From NCBI RefSeq assembly GCF_021730395.1, contig NC_069366.1, positions 61,176,001 to 61,240,000 of the forward strand: a stretch of DNA of 64,000 nt. The letters are read 5' to 3'. Within the stretch, counting starts at the first letter, position 1. Each line of letters begins with the position of its first letter. The stretch comes from Mercenaria mercenaria. Its lineage: Eukaryota; Mollusca; Bivalvia; Venerida; Veneridae. The notes beneath the pieces are model-generated. The model made no database searches and was not told the origin of the DNA. It worked only from the letters and a program-made list of their open reading frames with translations. A program made the position numbers and the translations under genes. Below are positions 11,807-25,200 of the stretch, piece after piece.

Positions 11807-12720
11807 AACAAGAGCTGTCCGTAAGACAGCGTGCTCGAACTTTTCTCAAGTGCTTGACTCTGAATTAGAGCATTGCCAGTAAAAAAAATTCCAAGTTAAA
11901 AAGGGACATAACTCTGTCAAAATTCAAACAGAGTTATGGGAATTGTGTCTGCTGGTGTAGACTTTGATAGTAAATAACTATTTTGAGTTTCAAGTCAAAA
12001 GCTTTAATAGTAACAGAGATATTTAACTTTATCAAAAATTTTAATAAAAAATTCTAAGTTAAAAAGGGGCATAATTATGTCAAAATTCAAATCAGAGTTA
12101 TAGGGATTGTTTCTCCTGGTGAAGACTTTAATGGTAAATAAGTATTTAAGTTTCAAGTCAAAAGTTTTGACAGTAACAGAGATAAAAACGGAGCATAATT
12201 CTGTCAAAATTCAAATCAGAGTTATAGGAATTGTGTCTCTCTCCTGGTGTAGACTTTGATAATAAATAACTATTTTAAGTTTCAAGTCAATAGCTTTGAT
12301 AGTAATAGAGATATTTGACTTTATCAAAAATTTTAACCAAAAATTCTAAGTTAAAAAGGGGCATAATTCTGTCAAAATTCAAATCAGAGTTATGGGGATT
12401 GTTTCTTTTGAAGTAGACTTTGATAGAAAATAACTATTTTAAGTTTCAAGTAAATAGCTTTGATAGTAACAGAGATATTTGACTTTATCAAAAATTTTAA
12501 CCAAAAATTCTAAGTTAAAAAGGAACATAATTCTGTCAAAATTCAAATCACAGTTATGGGGATTGTTTCTCCTGAAGTAGACTTTAATAGAACATAACTA
12601 TTTTAAGTTTCAAGTCAATAGCTTTGATAGTAACAGAGATATTTGACTTTAACCAACGGCGACACTGACACTGGGGTGAGCGCAATAGCTCTACTTTTTC
12701 TTCGAAAAGTTGAGCTAAAA
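11807..12720 (+). mobile_element. Hairpin-ended element, end-type B
   Basis: 5' AACAAGA with hairpin GCTGTC/GACAGC and then GTGCTCGAAC. The interior has four to five units of about 165 bp (AAAAGGGGCATAATTCTG, AATCAGAGTTATGGGGATTG). The 3' end has a GGCGACACTGACAC tract and a hairpin at 12687-12716 (AGCTCTACTTTT/GAAAAGTTGAGCT), then AAAA. Both ends are present. Confidence 0.8.
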
Positions 12721-13320
12721 ATTGCTTTGGTAAACAATTTCCATTTTTCCTACAAATATGCCATTTCATTCTTTGACAGCTCTGGCCCCATTCACCAAAA
12801 AGAGAAAGAAGGGCCATTGTATATTTCTGAACTATGATAATTTTCAAAAAGACCATATTGAATAATTTGAAATGAAAGAACAGACTGTAAAAAAAACTTA
12901 CATTTATCTGAGAAAAAAGAAATTAAAAGAATTCAACTTTAAACATGACAACTTGCACAAACAGAAAAAAATAGAAGCAAAATTTGTTAATAACCAGTCT
13001 ATAAAAATGCAGTAAACATCAAAATAACTGTAACAAAACCATTTGTGGTTTGATATTATTTGTTTTTCTCCCACAATCCAAATACTCAGACAGCAGTTCA
13101 AAAGGTTTATTAATGCTCACAGCAACAAAACAGTAGTAATAATGGTTTATGTGGTAGAAATATCAGAACAATACTGTAGACTGGGGAATGTTCACGCGGA
13201 AACTATATTGCGATTTTATTGTGTCAGAACTTACTGACATTACATGTTACCAAGGTTTCTTGACTAGACACCTTTTTTATAATAAATGTTATGAAAACTG
13301 AATACATGTATCAGTGAAAT
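12721..13320. other. Unassigned sequence
   Basis: No gene, RNA or repeat recognised. A+T-rich with short random open frames. Confidence 0.45.
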
Positions 13321-13322
13321 AA

Positions 13323-13452
13323 TTGTTTTGTTTGTTTGTTTTGGGTTTAACACTGTTTTTCAAAAGTATTTCAGTTATATGCCTGGGGATCCAACTCACA
13401 ACCCCGCAAATCATAGATCTGCACTCTCCCTATTAAGCTAAGCAGGGGTGGG
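13323..13452 (-). repeat. Internally deleted SINE
   Basis: The (CAAA)n tail and GTTAAACCCAAA end of the SINE family are joined almost directly to a ruined tRNA head (AACCCCGCAAATC, TATTAAGCTAAGC). The central core is missing. No target repeat is evident. Confidence 0.65.
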
Positions 13453-14244
13453 GATATCTGAATTTGCAAAAAAATGTGATAGTGGAAATTAAACTCTCAT
13501 GAATATTTCCAAAATTTACAGATCAAAGTGTTAAGTTTGATGTAATGAAAAGTAAACAGAACTATGATTTCTAATGTCAGAAGGTGCCTTAAGTTGTTTC
13601 ATTAGAAGAGAATAATGTGCATGGCAAGTACCTTTCTAAATGGCCTCTTTTGAACACTAGAACCACTATGAATATAATTTAATTACTTAGGTACCATTAC
13701 AGCAATAATTTCAGAATGTACACATTTGAAAGTCAATGTAATTACGTATAATTATGATAACACAAGGTACAGAAAAACCAATGTGCACACTACGATTTAT
13801 ATTTGTACAACTGTCAAATGATGAAGCACCAAAATGATCAATCTATGAAGTATTTAATAACATTTATGGCAATGTCATAATCATTAAATATTATGCTAAT
13901 CAGGTATCAAAGAATGGAGTATAATCTAAGTCAGTACTTAGCGTTCAGATTTCAGTGAACCATTATACAGTATATAGTGCTCCAAAGACAGAATGAACAG
14001 TGATCCACTGTTGTAATGAATTGTTGAGCTGAAAAACAGAGTTAAAATTTATCCGCAGTTGCAACGGATCTCAAGCAGTATTGTAAGTGACTGACAATTA
14101 TAATTCAAGGATAAAAAAATAAAAATAAATGTGATCAATCTATTATTCATTTGATCTTAAGGCAAAGGGAACTGTGTTTCACGTGTGTAATTCATAGTGT
14201 TATAAATTGCTGTTAGCAGTGATTCAGACAGTGATCCTTACACA
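13453..14244. other. Unassigned sequence
   Basis: No exon or element recognised; leads into the minisatellites downstream of KATNB1. Confidence 0.45.
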
Positions 14245-14440
14245 GAGTTAGCAGTAATTACAGCTGTAATTCAGTGGTCCAAAGATGCAATTCAGTGGTC
14301 CACAGCTGTAATTCAGTGAGCCACAACTGTAACTGTGATCCACAGCTGTAATTCAGTGATCCACAGCTGTAATTCAGTGATCCACAGCTGTAATTCAGTG
14401 GCCCACAGCTGTAATTCAGTGATCCACAGCTGTAACTCAG
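14245..14440. repeat. 21-bp minisatellite array
   Basis: About nine copies of ACAGCTGTAATTCAGTGATCC. Each holds a CAGCTG E-box palindrome. Confidence 0.9.
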
Positions 14441-14589
14441 TGATATAAAGGTAGATATATAAGCGAAGCAGTTACCTACAGTGGCTATTCATAGTGCTTA
14501 AAGTGCAGTAAACTGCAATTAAAAGTGATTCACAATGTTGTTAAAAATTGTTCTAAAGTTGCTATTCACAGTGTCACAAATGTTCAGTC

Positions 14590-15580
14590 ATCCAGCAGAG
14601 GTGACGCTGACCCAATGTTGTAATTCATAGCAATTTGGAAACAGAGTTAACTGTGGCCCAATGTTGAAATTCAAAGCACTTTGAAAACATAGTTAAATGT
14701 GCCCAATGTTGCAATTCAAAGCACTATGAAAACAGAGTTAACTGTGGCCCAATGTTGTAATTCATAGCAATTTGAAAACAGAGTTAACTGTGGCCCAATA
14801 TTGAAATTCAAAGCAACTTGAAAACAGAGTTAAATGTGCCCAATGTTGCAATTCATAGCAATTTAAAAACAGAGTTAACTGTGGCCCAATGTTGTAATTC
14901 ATAGCAATTTGAAAACAGAGTTAAATGTTCCCAATGTTGTAATTCATAGCAATTTAAAAACAGAGTTAACTGTGGCCCAATGTTGTAATTCATAGAAATT
15001 TGAAAACAGAGTTAACTGTGGCTCTATGTTTTAATTCATAGCACTATGAAAACAGAGTTAACTGAGGCCTAATGCTGAAATTCATAGCAATTTGAAAGCA
15101 GTTAAATGTGCCCAATGTTGTAATTCATAGCAATTTGAAAACAAACTTTACTGTGGCCCAATGTTGTAATTCACAGCAATTTAAAAACAGTTAACTGTGG
15201 CCCAATGTTGCAATTCATAGCAATTTAAAAACAGAGTTAACTGTCGCCAAATGTTGTAATTCACAGCAATTTGAAAACTGAGCTAAATGTGCCTGATGTT
15301 GCAATTCATAGCAATTTAAAAACAGAGTTAACTGTGGCCCAATGTTGTAATTCATAGCAATTTGAGAACAGAGTTAACTGTGGCCCAATGTTTTAATTCA
15401 TAGCACTATGAAAACAGAGTTAACTGAGGCCTTATGCTGAAATTCATAGCAATTTAAAAACAGTTAAATGTGCCCAATGTTGTAATTCATAGCATTTGAA
15501 AACAAACTTTACTGTGGCCCAACGTTGTTATTCATAGCAATTTGAAAAAAAGAGTTAACTGTGGTCCAATGTTGTAACTC
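14590..15580. repeat. 46-bp minisatellite array
   Basis: About 20 copies of a unit of roughly 46 bp (GTGGCCCAATGTTGTAATTC, ATAGCAATTTGAAAACAGAG, TTAACT). Sub-blocks recur, for instance around 14985-15150 and 15345-15500, so longer segments were duplicated after the base unit. Confidence 0.92.
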
Positions 15581-15926
15581 GGCCTATTTCAGATAGACTT
15601 CATACAAGTGCTGATCAATAAAAACAGTACTATTGAGAATAGCGCTGAAACTGCCAGTATCAATATATAAAACACTTTTGATGACTACAGGAAAAGAATG
15701 TCCTCCTTTAGCAATACTCATATCTTGACAATCTTTACACCGAAACCAGTTTAAATTTCCTCTATTAATACCCGGTACTTATTTCCATCTTTTACAGGTT
15801 ATATTTATCACATCTTTTTTATATAACTTGGTTATTTACTTAAAGGTTTTTATCACATTCCAGTGACACTTAACACCTTGTATATATTTAGCACTAGAAT
15901 TATAGAATACAGTTATATCACAATAT

Positions 15927-15932
15927 TTTATT
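15927..15932 (-). terminator. Candidate KATNB1 polyadenylation signal
   Basis: AATAAA on the minus strand about 200 nt past the KATNB1 stop codon. It is the first canonical hexamer I noticed downstream; a downstream GU-rich element was not verified. Confidence 0.4.
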
Positions 15933-16128
15933 GCATATAATTTCCTCAGAAGCAGCTGTCAAAATCCACCCTGTATAATATATATCACACAGCCATTTCA
16001 ACCGTTTTTCATTAGAACATGAAAATCCGCACTGCACATCTATAAATTCCTTCACAAGACAGATCAATTCTAATGCCATCGAGACAATGTAGCCTAAGCT
16101 GGTAAAGACGAAAGAGAAATACGAGCGT

Positions 16129-16261
16129 TCAATCTAAAGATCCTAGTAAAATTTGAAGCTGTCTAAAAGTATGTCCAACTTTCCCTGATATCGATGATTT
16201 TTTGTCGACAACAGTTCGAATGTCCATTAAATGTTTATAACATCCATTGCATTTTCTGTAC
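16129..16261 (-). CDS. KATNB1: KATNB1 terminal coding exon
   Basis: Acceptor TTCCAG ends at 16262. The exon reads [16 protein letters not shown] through ILLGSLD and a TGA at 16129-16131. It matches the last segment of con80 (vertebrate HKCRLCYKQLKSI...ASLD). The leading base completes an arginine codon begun in the exon at 26067-26183. Confidence 0.93.
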
Positions 16262-19200
16262 CTGGAATGGAGAAACATATTTCCAATATTAGGATATGAA
16301 ATAAGACTACAGCTAAGTTGCTCAGTTGAGCATGTTTGTTTGTGCAAATTTGCATAAAACCTTTCACAAGTTAGACATATTATTTTTTGTTTACCATTGG
16401 CTTAATGCTATTTTTCGACAGTTTCTCAATTTTTTTTATGGCTTGAATGACATTTTTGTATAAACATGATCACAGTTTAACTTGACTATAGTGCCACGTT
16501 TTCAATAATTACACTATAACACTGTGTAAATGCCATTTTTAACAGGATCACAGTACAACACAGCTTAACTGCCATTTTTTCTACAGGATCATGATAAAAC
16601 ACAGCTTAACTGCCATTTTTTCAACAGGATCATGGTAAAACACAGCTTAACTGCCATTTTTCCAACAGGATCAGTGTAACACAGCTTAAATTATAACATA
16701 CCATTGTCAACAGGATCAGTGTAACACAGCTTAAATAATAAAATACCATTGTCAACAAGATCAGTGTAACACAGCTTAAATCATAAAATACCATTGTCAA
16801 CAAGATCAGTGTAACACAGCTTAAATCATAAAATACCATTGTCAAAAGGACCATGGTATAACACAGCTTAAATTATAAAATACCATTGTCAACAGGATCA
16901 GTGTAACACAGCTTAAATCATAAAATACCATTGTCAACAAGATCAGTGTAACACAGCTTAAATCATAAAATACCATTGTCAAAAGAATCATGGTATAACA
17001 CAGCTTAAATTATAAAATACCATTGTCAACAGGATCAGTGTAACACTGCTTAAATCATAAAATACCATTGCCAACAGGATCATGGTATAACACAGCTCAA
17101 GTTTTATGCCATATTTCACCAGGATCATAGCTAAACTTGTTTTGAATGACATTTTTCAACAGAACCAAAGCATATCTTTGCCTAAATGCCATTTTTTAAA
17201 ATATAATTATAGCGTAACTAATAATATCGGTAGCAGTCATATGGTGAATTCCAGACTGACTTACCGCTCGGGTGCCTAATTTAGATTCAGCAAAAGACAG
17301 TATCATGAAGCTTCTGCTGTACCTTATGAAATTCAGATATTTGGTTTTTGATAGAAAATTGTTTAAAGAAATTATCATCAAAACCCACCAAATTAAAAGC
17401 AAACTAAGAAATACTGGATCAGGTAAATGACCATATTTTTTTTTATAATTGTAAACCAAATAAGCTACTATTTTTTTTAAAGGCAGCTGTATGGAGATCT
17501 ACAGCTCATATTACGCGAATTATACAAACTATATTTCAAGGTTATATTATACAGACAGCCTAATATCACAAGTATTTTTCAATACCTATAATAACTAGAG
17601 GTGCTTTTAAGAAAAGCGCATGTCTCCCACAACTGCCTAATCATCTGAATAGTTGCATGTATCCGAATCAACCATGCACCAATGACTTAAAGTGCAGATA
17701 CTGGCAGCGATTTTTGGTAATTCAAGGGCCATAGTTCCGAAATGCCTGGGACGATTAGGCTAGTTATTGAACTTGGCCGAGGGCTTACTGGCAAACACAA
17801 TTAGTTCAAGGTTAGTGAAGACAGGATGAGAAATATTCGACTTAAGAGTGTAGACAAAATTTCCCAATTATTTAAAGTGCGGATACTGGCAGCGATTTTT
17901 GGTAATTTTAGGGCAATAATTCCGACATGCCTGGGCTGACTAGGATATTAATTCAAGTTTGGTGAAGATCGCATGAGAAATGTTTGACTTAAAAGTGCGG
18001 ACAAGATATGTGACAGACAGGAGTAAATCAATATATCTCCCACCACAGTGTGTTTAGGAGACATAAAAATTATGTGGGACTGACTACGATACAAGTTTAC
18101 TTCGTCCAATAATTTTAAATGCAAGACACTCTTCAAATTAATTTCCATGTTCTTAGCTATATTTGTTTATACTAATAGGGTAAATTAAGGTGACAATAAA
18201 AAGTTTAATGAACCAGGAAAATCTTTTAAATTATACAATTATACAACTGCTTTGGGCTATATTTCAAAACTCTCATTGAATTTCAAAGATATCATAAAAT
18301 AAATTTGTTGCAAACTGAATATTATGAGGCACAACTTAAAACAGTTTTAAAGTTAATACAGAAATGTATATTTTTAAGCTGTTGACTTCAAAAATGACTA
18401 CTTTTGTGTCCATAGGATATTGGTGCCCATTAAATGTCACTGTATAGTCACATGGTACTTGTTGGCAATGCAAAACTAAATTTTTTTTTACATAATTTTT
18501 CCTATTAAGTTCCGTGACTCTAGGTCTAAAAGTTTTGGATATATGACTGATATATTGAGGCCCTTTATGCATACTTCTAAAATGAATAATCATTTCTAGT
18601 CTTAGTAAGTGAAATCACTTACCAAACCTCAGATGCACAACTTCATATGCAAAGTTCAATTAACGTTTTTCCTCGTACACAATTCACATCAGCTGTAAAT
18701 GTTTCTTGACAAAGGGACACAACTTTCACATTCAGACATAAATGAGATGATGATGTTTTGCGTCCCTTGTTTTGAAAAAAAAACAAGAGGGCCATGATGG
18801 CCCTATATTGCTCACCTGTTATCATTGCACTTGAGAACAAAAAGGTCCTCAGAAAAAATATCTAAGTCCAAAGGACAGGAACAACAAAGGGAAGAAATTT
18901 AACCAAAAAGAAAAAAAAAATTCTTACAAGGTAAAGATATGTCAAAATACACCTAAAAATTGGAGGTACCATCCATGTTGTACCACAGAAAAGTGGTTTC
19001 GGTTTTTCCCTATGGCCAATAATAAAAAAGTTACTAAAAATAAGCTATTTATAGTAACGTAAAAAGGAAGTAATTAAAAAAAAATATTATTGTAAGCAAA
19101 CAAAAGAAGGATCTGCCAAATAAATCTGTTGACATAAATGAAATTTCAGATCAGTATCTTCATTAGTTACGGAGATAATTATAACCATTCTAATTTGAAA

Positions 19201-22200
19201 TAAAGGGAGGTAACTTGACATAAAATCAGTCCATAGTTATCTACCCTGATTGGCTCAGTCCAACTAATGACAATAATGAAATTTCAAATAAGTCCTATAA
19301 GTACTTACTGATATAAATCCATTTTGATTACAATCAGGGGAGGTAATCAGATATAAAATAACTCTGGAACCTACGAATGGATCTGATTTGTCATGGAATC
19401 CAAGATTTATTGTTGTTGAAGATATTTTGGAAGTTTGTATCAAATTTAACCATAATGAAGTCTCAATATGGCTGCAAAAGCCAAAATAGCCAATTTTGGA
19501 CCTTTAAGGGGCCATAACGTTGGAACCCATTATGGAATCTGGCCAGTTCAAGAAAGGAACCATGATCTTGTGGTGATACAAGTTGGTTGCAAGTTTGATT
19601 AAAATCAAATCATAAATGAAGCTGCTATTGTGCAGGCAAGGTCAAAATAGCTCATTCTGGCCCTATCAGGGGCCATAACTCTGGAACCCATAATGGAATC
19701 TGGCCAGTTCAAGAAAGGAACCAAGATCTTGTGGTGATACAAGTTGTGTGCAAGTTTGATTAAATTCAAATCATAAATGAAGCTGCTATTGTGCAGACAA
19801 GGTCAAAATAACTAATTTTGGCCCTTTCAGGGGCCATAACTTTGGAACCCATAATGAGATCTGGCCAGTTCAAGAAAGGAACCAAGATCTTACGGTGATA
19901 CAAGTTGTGTGCAAGTTTGGTAAAAAATCAAATCATAAATAAAGCTGCTATTGTGCAGACAAGGTCAAAATAGCTAATTTTTGCCCTTTCAGGGGCCATA
20001 ACTCTGGAACCGATAATGGGATCTGGCCAGTTCAAGAAAGGAACCGTGATCTTATGGTGATACAAGTTGTGTGCAAGTTTGGTTAAAATGAAATCATAAA
20101 TGAAACCACTATCGTGCAGACAAGAAATTGTGCACGGACGACCGACGGACGGACGGACGGACGGACGACGGGCGATCACAAAAGCTCATCCTGTCACTAT
20201 GTGACAGGTGAGCTAAAAAAAACCACAAAAAAAACCACTGTAAAGTGTTCCGTATTTCATTTTTATTTTCAGTTGTGTCATGCTTGTTAGTTAACCTGTT
20301 TTGTGATTCTGAATTCACAAATAACTGACATCTTCCTCACATGAATCAGTGGTAGAGGACAAATGAGTTCATATGATATACCTTTAACCACACAAAAAAT
20401 TCACTCCAAAACAATTGGTTGTACACAGCTAATTTAGAACACTCCCTACAATCATATCTGAAAGGTGATGTTACCATATTAACTTCAAAAAAAAACCCAC
20501 CTAATAATTGATACTTGATATCGGAAATGATAAACCAGTATTGTTTAAACAGATATTTTACTGTATAATTACAATACAAAGCTAAATTCCTTACATTTTT
20601 ATCAAATTTCAATAGTGTGACCAATGCTTTTGAGTTTTCTACACATTCAAGCTATTGACTAAAGGAGTTACTGTAGATAAAAAGTTTATAAAGGTACCAA
20701 ATAACTTTTTTTCCTCTCTTGTAAAGAAAAACTTTAATAAATTCTAAAACAAGAGGGTCATGATGACCCTGGATCGCTCACCTGAGTAATATGAGCTACA
20801 TGTTTCAAAGATCAAACTGATAATAAAATATTAAGAAAGTCAGTAGGTTACATTCATGGTCAATGAAATTCAGTTTTATGATTGGTGTGCAAAACTGTGT
20901 ATGTCATCAAAATTTCAAGGCTGTATCTTAAAAAACAAGAAAGTAGGTCAGTAGGTCAAAGTCACAGTCAAGTGACATCATATTACTTGGGGTCATCAGG
21001 TAATTATAATTAAACAGTCTTGGAAATAGGATCAAATGATTTTTTAAGTATTTTTTTCCTATATAACTCACATAGTAACTAAGTGACCCCAGGGCGGGGC
21101 CTCTTTTAACCCCAGGGACATAATTTGAAAGATTTTGGTAGAGGACTACTAGACAATGCATCATGCCAAATATCAAAAGCATAGGTCATATAGTTTCAGA
21201 CAAGAAGATTTTTAAAGTTTTTTTCCTATATAAGTCTATATAAAACTTAGGACCCCCACGGCAGGGCCTCTTTTCACCCCAGGGGTACAATTTGAAAAAC
21301 TTTGGTTGAGGACCATTAGACAATGCTACAAACCAAATGTCAAAGGTCTAAGTGTTGTGGTTTCAGACAAGAAGATTTTTAAACTTTTTTTCATATAAAA
21401 GTCTATGTAAAACTTGGGACCCCCGGGGCGGGGCCATATTTGACCCTAGAGGGATAATTTGAACAATTTTGGTAGAGGAACACTAGATGATGTTACAAAC
21501 CAAATATCAAAGCCCTAGGCCGTGTGGTTTAGTACAAGAAGATTTTCAAAGTTTTCCCTATATAAGTCTATATAAACCATGTGACCCCCGGGGCGGGGCC
21601 ATATTTGACCCTAAGGGGATAATTTGAATAATTTTGGTAGAGGACCACTAGATGATGCTACATACCAAATATCAAAGCCCTAGGCCGTATGGTTTAGCAC
21701 AAGAAGATTTTCAAAGTTTTCCCTATATAAGTCTATATAAATCATGTGACCCCCGGGGCAGGGCCACATTTGACCCTAGGGCGATAATTTGAAAGATTTT
21801 GGTAGAGGACCACTAGATGATGCTACATACTAAATATCAAAGCCCTAGGCTGTGTGGTGTAGTACAAGAAGATTTTCAAAGTTTTCCCTATATAACTCTA
21901 TATAAACCATGTGACCCCCGGGGCGGGGCCATATTTGACCCTAGGGGGATAATTTGAACAATTTTGGTAGAGGACCACTAGATGATGCTACATACTAAAT
22001 ATCAAAGCCCTAGGCCATGCAGTTTTGTACAAGAAGATTTTGACGGACACACTGACGACGCACACCGCACGACGGACATTGCGCGGTCACAATAGCTCAC
22101 CCTGAGCCTTTGGCTCAGGTGAGCTAAAAAATCAACATTTATCTGAAGGTATGCAGCTTTAAAATGCCATTATAAGGGTTTCACCTGCTATGAAGTTCAA

Positions 22201-25200
22201 CAAACAAGATGGTAAATGGCTGTTTATGGTAAAATCTACCTGATCATTTTATGCTACACTCACACACTGTGTTTAACAGAAACAGTTAAATACTTGTCAT
22301 GTAAAGTGCAGATGATACTTTTACCCATCTGATAAATTTTATATTTAAACTGTTAAATAAACCCCCTAAAAATTCTATTTGTATATAGCTATGAAAGCTA
22401 GATACTAAATGTGTGATAATACCGTATTGCCTTGTTTAATATTCAAACACGGTGGTAATTACATCTCCATTTTGCCAATTTTTAGTGAACATTAACTTGT
22501 GAGTGGTGGTCAACAGATGTAGCAAAACTTATGTTTTGTTTCGCATCAGGCATAATTTAAGATACTTGGTTCAATGTCCCAGTTATCATTATGACAGTTT
22601 CTTTTATACATGGTACTAACAAACACTAGTTCTTACTGTGAAGCTGCCAGGTCACTAAACTTGATTTTTGAATATCATAATTAAGGTAATGGACACATAA
22701 TGACTATCAGCAATTTCCGTTCAATTTCGAATTCTTGTATCCTATTTCGGAATCCTTCGGCCAGAACAGAAAACTGATTTTTTGTATCAACCAGAGAATG
22801 CTGATATTGCATACAGAGACTATATAATCAAACTGAAAATGGTGACTGTCTGTTCAGGTACACTGCCTTAAACTTCACACATGTGACAATGCTAATTCAA
22901 CCTGTTAGAACCTGTATTCATCAATTGTTAAGGCCTGAAACTTAGAACTAAGATCATAAGACATTCATTTTTCTATAACTTTATGCTCAATATATGTAGA
23001 AGAGAGAATCTGCTGACCTCTTCGTCACACTGGAGTCACATTTAAGTTTCTTTGTCATTAGTGCTTATCTGAAAATAACTGAGCATAAAGAAAACTTAAA
23101 CTATGCATTTTACAGCTGCAGTATTCCGGAATTTGATGTTGATGAATATGGTATCAGGACTAAGGCTCTGATATAGACATTGTTCACGATGTTCAGTGCT
23201 GATGATGTAACATATATCACACTTCAGAGCGACCTCTTACACCAAACAGAAAAAGATCTCATATGATCAAATTTGTTTGTTTCAGCATGTGGCAAGCTTA
23301 CTTTATAACCAGCCATTAAAATAAAAATACATCCTATATATCCCTACATATCTTAGTTTAAATCTCAAGCAAAACAATAAAACTCAGTGAATTTTTATCT
23401 CCTGCCAAATTAAATTGTTTTGTGAATGAGAGGAAATTTTCTTGAAAAAATATCTTATTTCCAGACATACACAAGTTATGTACAAAAGGACCATGCAATT
23501 GTTTGTTGGTTTCTCTCTTTTACAAAATCAAATGGAAAACCTCTGCCCAATACAGTGATCTATATTTATATTAAGTTTCACGAACAAGAGGGCCATGATG
23601 GCCCTATATCGCTCATCTGAGTACCATTGCTCTTAATGATAAGATCAAGTTTTGACATAGATTTTATAGGCATACACATTAAATATCATCAGGATAAATA
23701 TTTTCTTGTAACAGTCCCTTTTGACCTATGGGTCACATACTAGTCACAGCCAATCTCCATACCAAGGGCCCTCAAATGCTGCATTTTTGTACTAGCACGG
23801 CTATTCCTTACCCTGGAAGACTTAAATAACATTTAAAACCAATCTCATTAGATGCTGCTGAGGTATATTCATTTACATAAAATAAAGGGAGGTAATTTTT
23901 CATAAATTCAGTCAAAAGTTATCTACCCTGATTGTCCGAGTCCATCTGATGGCATAAATGACATTTCAAATCAGTATCTTCATTGGTTACTGAGATACAC
24001 CCATTTTAATTTGAAACAAAGGGAGGTAATTTGACATAAAATCAGTCCATAGTTATCTACCCTGATTGTCTCAATCCAACTAATGACAATAAGTCCTATA
24101 AATACTTACTGAGATAAAACCATTTTTATTAAAATCAGGGGAGGTAATCATGCATTGGTATATGCATGTAGAAGATACAGAGTACAAGTCTTTATATTAG
24201 AGAAGTAAGTAGAAGTAGAAATTTCTTACCATGGAAGACATAAATATTGTTTCAAACCAATCTCATTAGAAGCTGCTAGGTATATTCATTTACATAAAAG
24301 ATAAAGGGAGGTAATTTGTCATGAATTCAGTCAATATGTATCTTCACAGATTGTCCAAGTCCATCTGATGGCATAAATGAAATTTCAGATCAGTATCTTC
24401 ATTAATTACGGAGATATACCAATTTTAATTTGAAATGAAGGGAGGTCACTACGTGACAGATGAGCTAAAAAAACCATGAATTATAAGCATTTTCAAGTTT
24501 TCCCAACAATTCTATGGGAATAACTAGTCAAGGGGGATAATACAACATCAGCAAATGTATTATAAGCATTTCTATTATAAGCTATTTAAATTTCGCAATG
24601 ACAGCCTGATGGACAATGCCTAAACAATACCACTCTGCCTTTTGCGATGGATAAAAAAAATTGAGTTGAAGGAAAGGATGCAGAGGCTGACATAAAATAT
24701 ATAATCAGAACAAAGCAATAAAAATCAGAAAAGGAATTCTTAAGAGTAATTGTAATCCTTCCTTTGACAACACATTTTTAAGCAGATTTAATTGTTTTTA
24801 AAATACATAGTAAATTAAAGTATTACAGTTATGTAAAAACAAACACTGAGATTCCATTAAAACGTTTCATTTTACAATAAAATATTCTGCTATAAAACTT
24901 AAATATGTAAGCATAAGTTTCAACAAAACTAAGAAAATTCTAATAAAATGTCCAATTAACACTGACAGGTTAGGGCAGGCTAAGATTATAAAACCAGACA
25001 CAGAATACTACCTTTTTATTGGACAATTTCAGGGTTGTACTCCACAGCTACTAGTCCAGTAAGAGTTCCAAGACTGATTCTCAAAATCAACTTTATACTA
25101 TGAACCCCTTTTGTCTTCATTTTATTGTTTGTATGTTTTTATTTACATGGACATTATATGTCCAATGACAAATTTCTAGATTTAATGGTTGAGAAAGACA

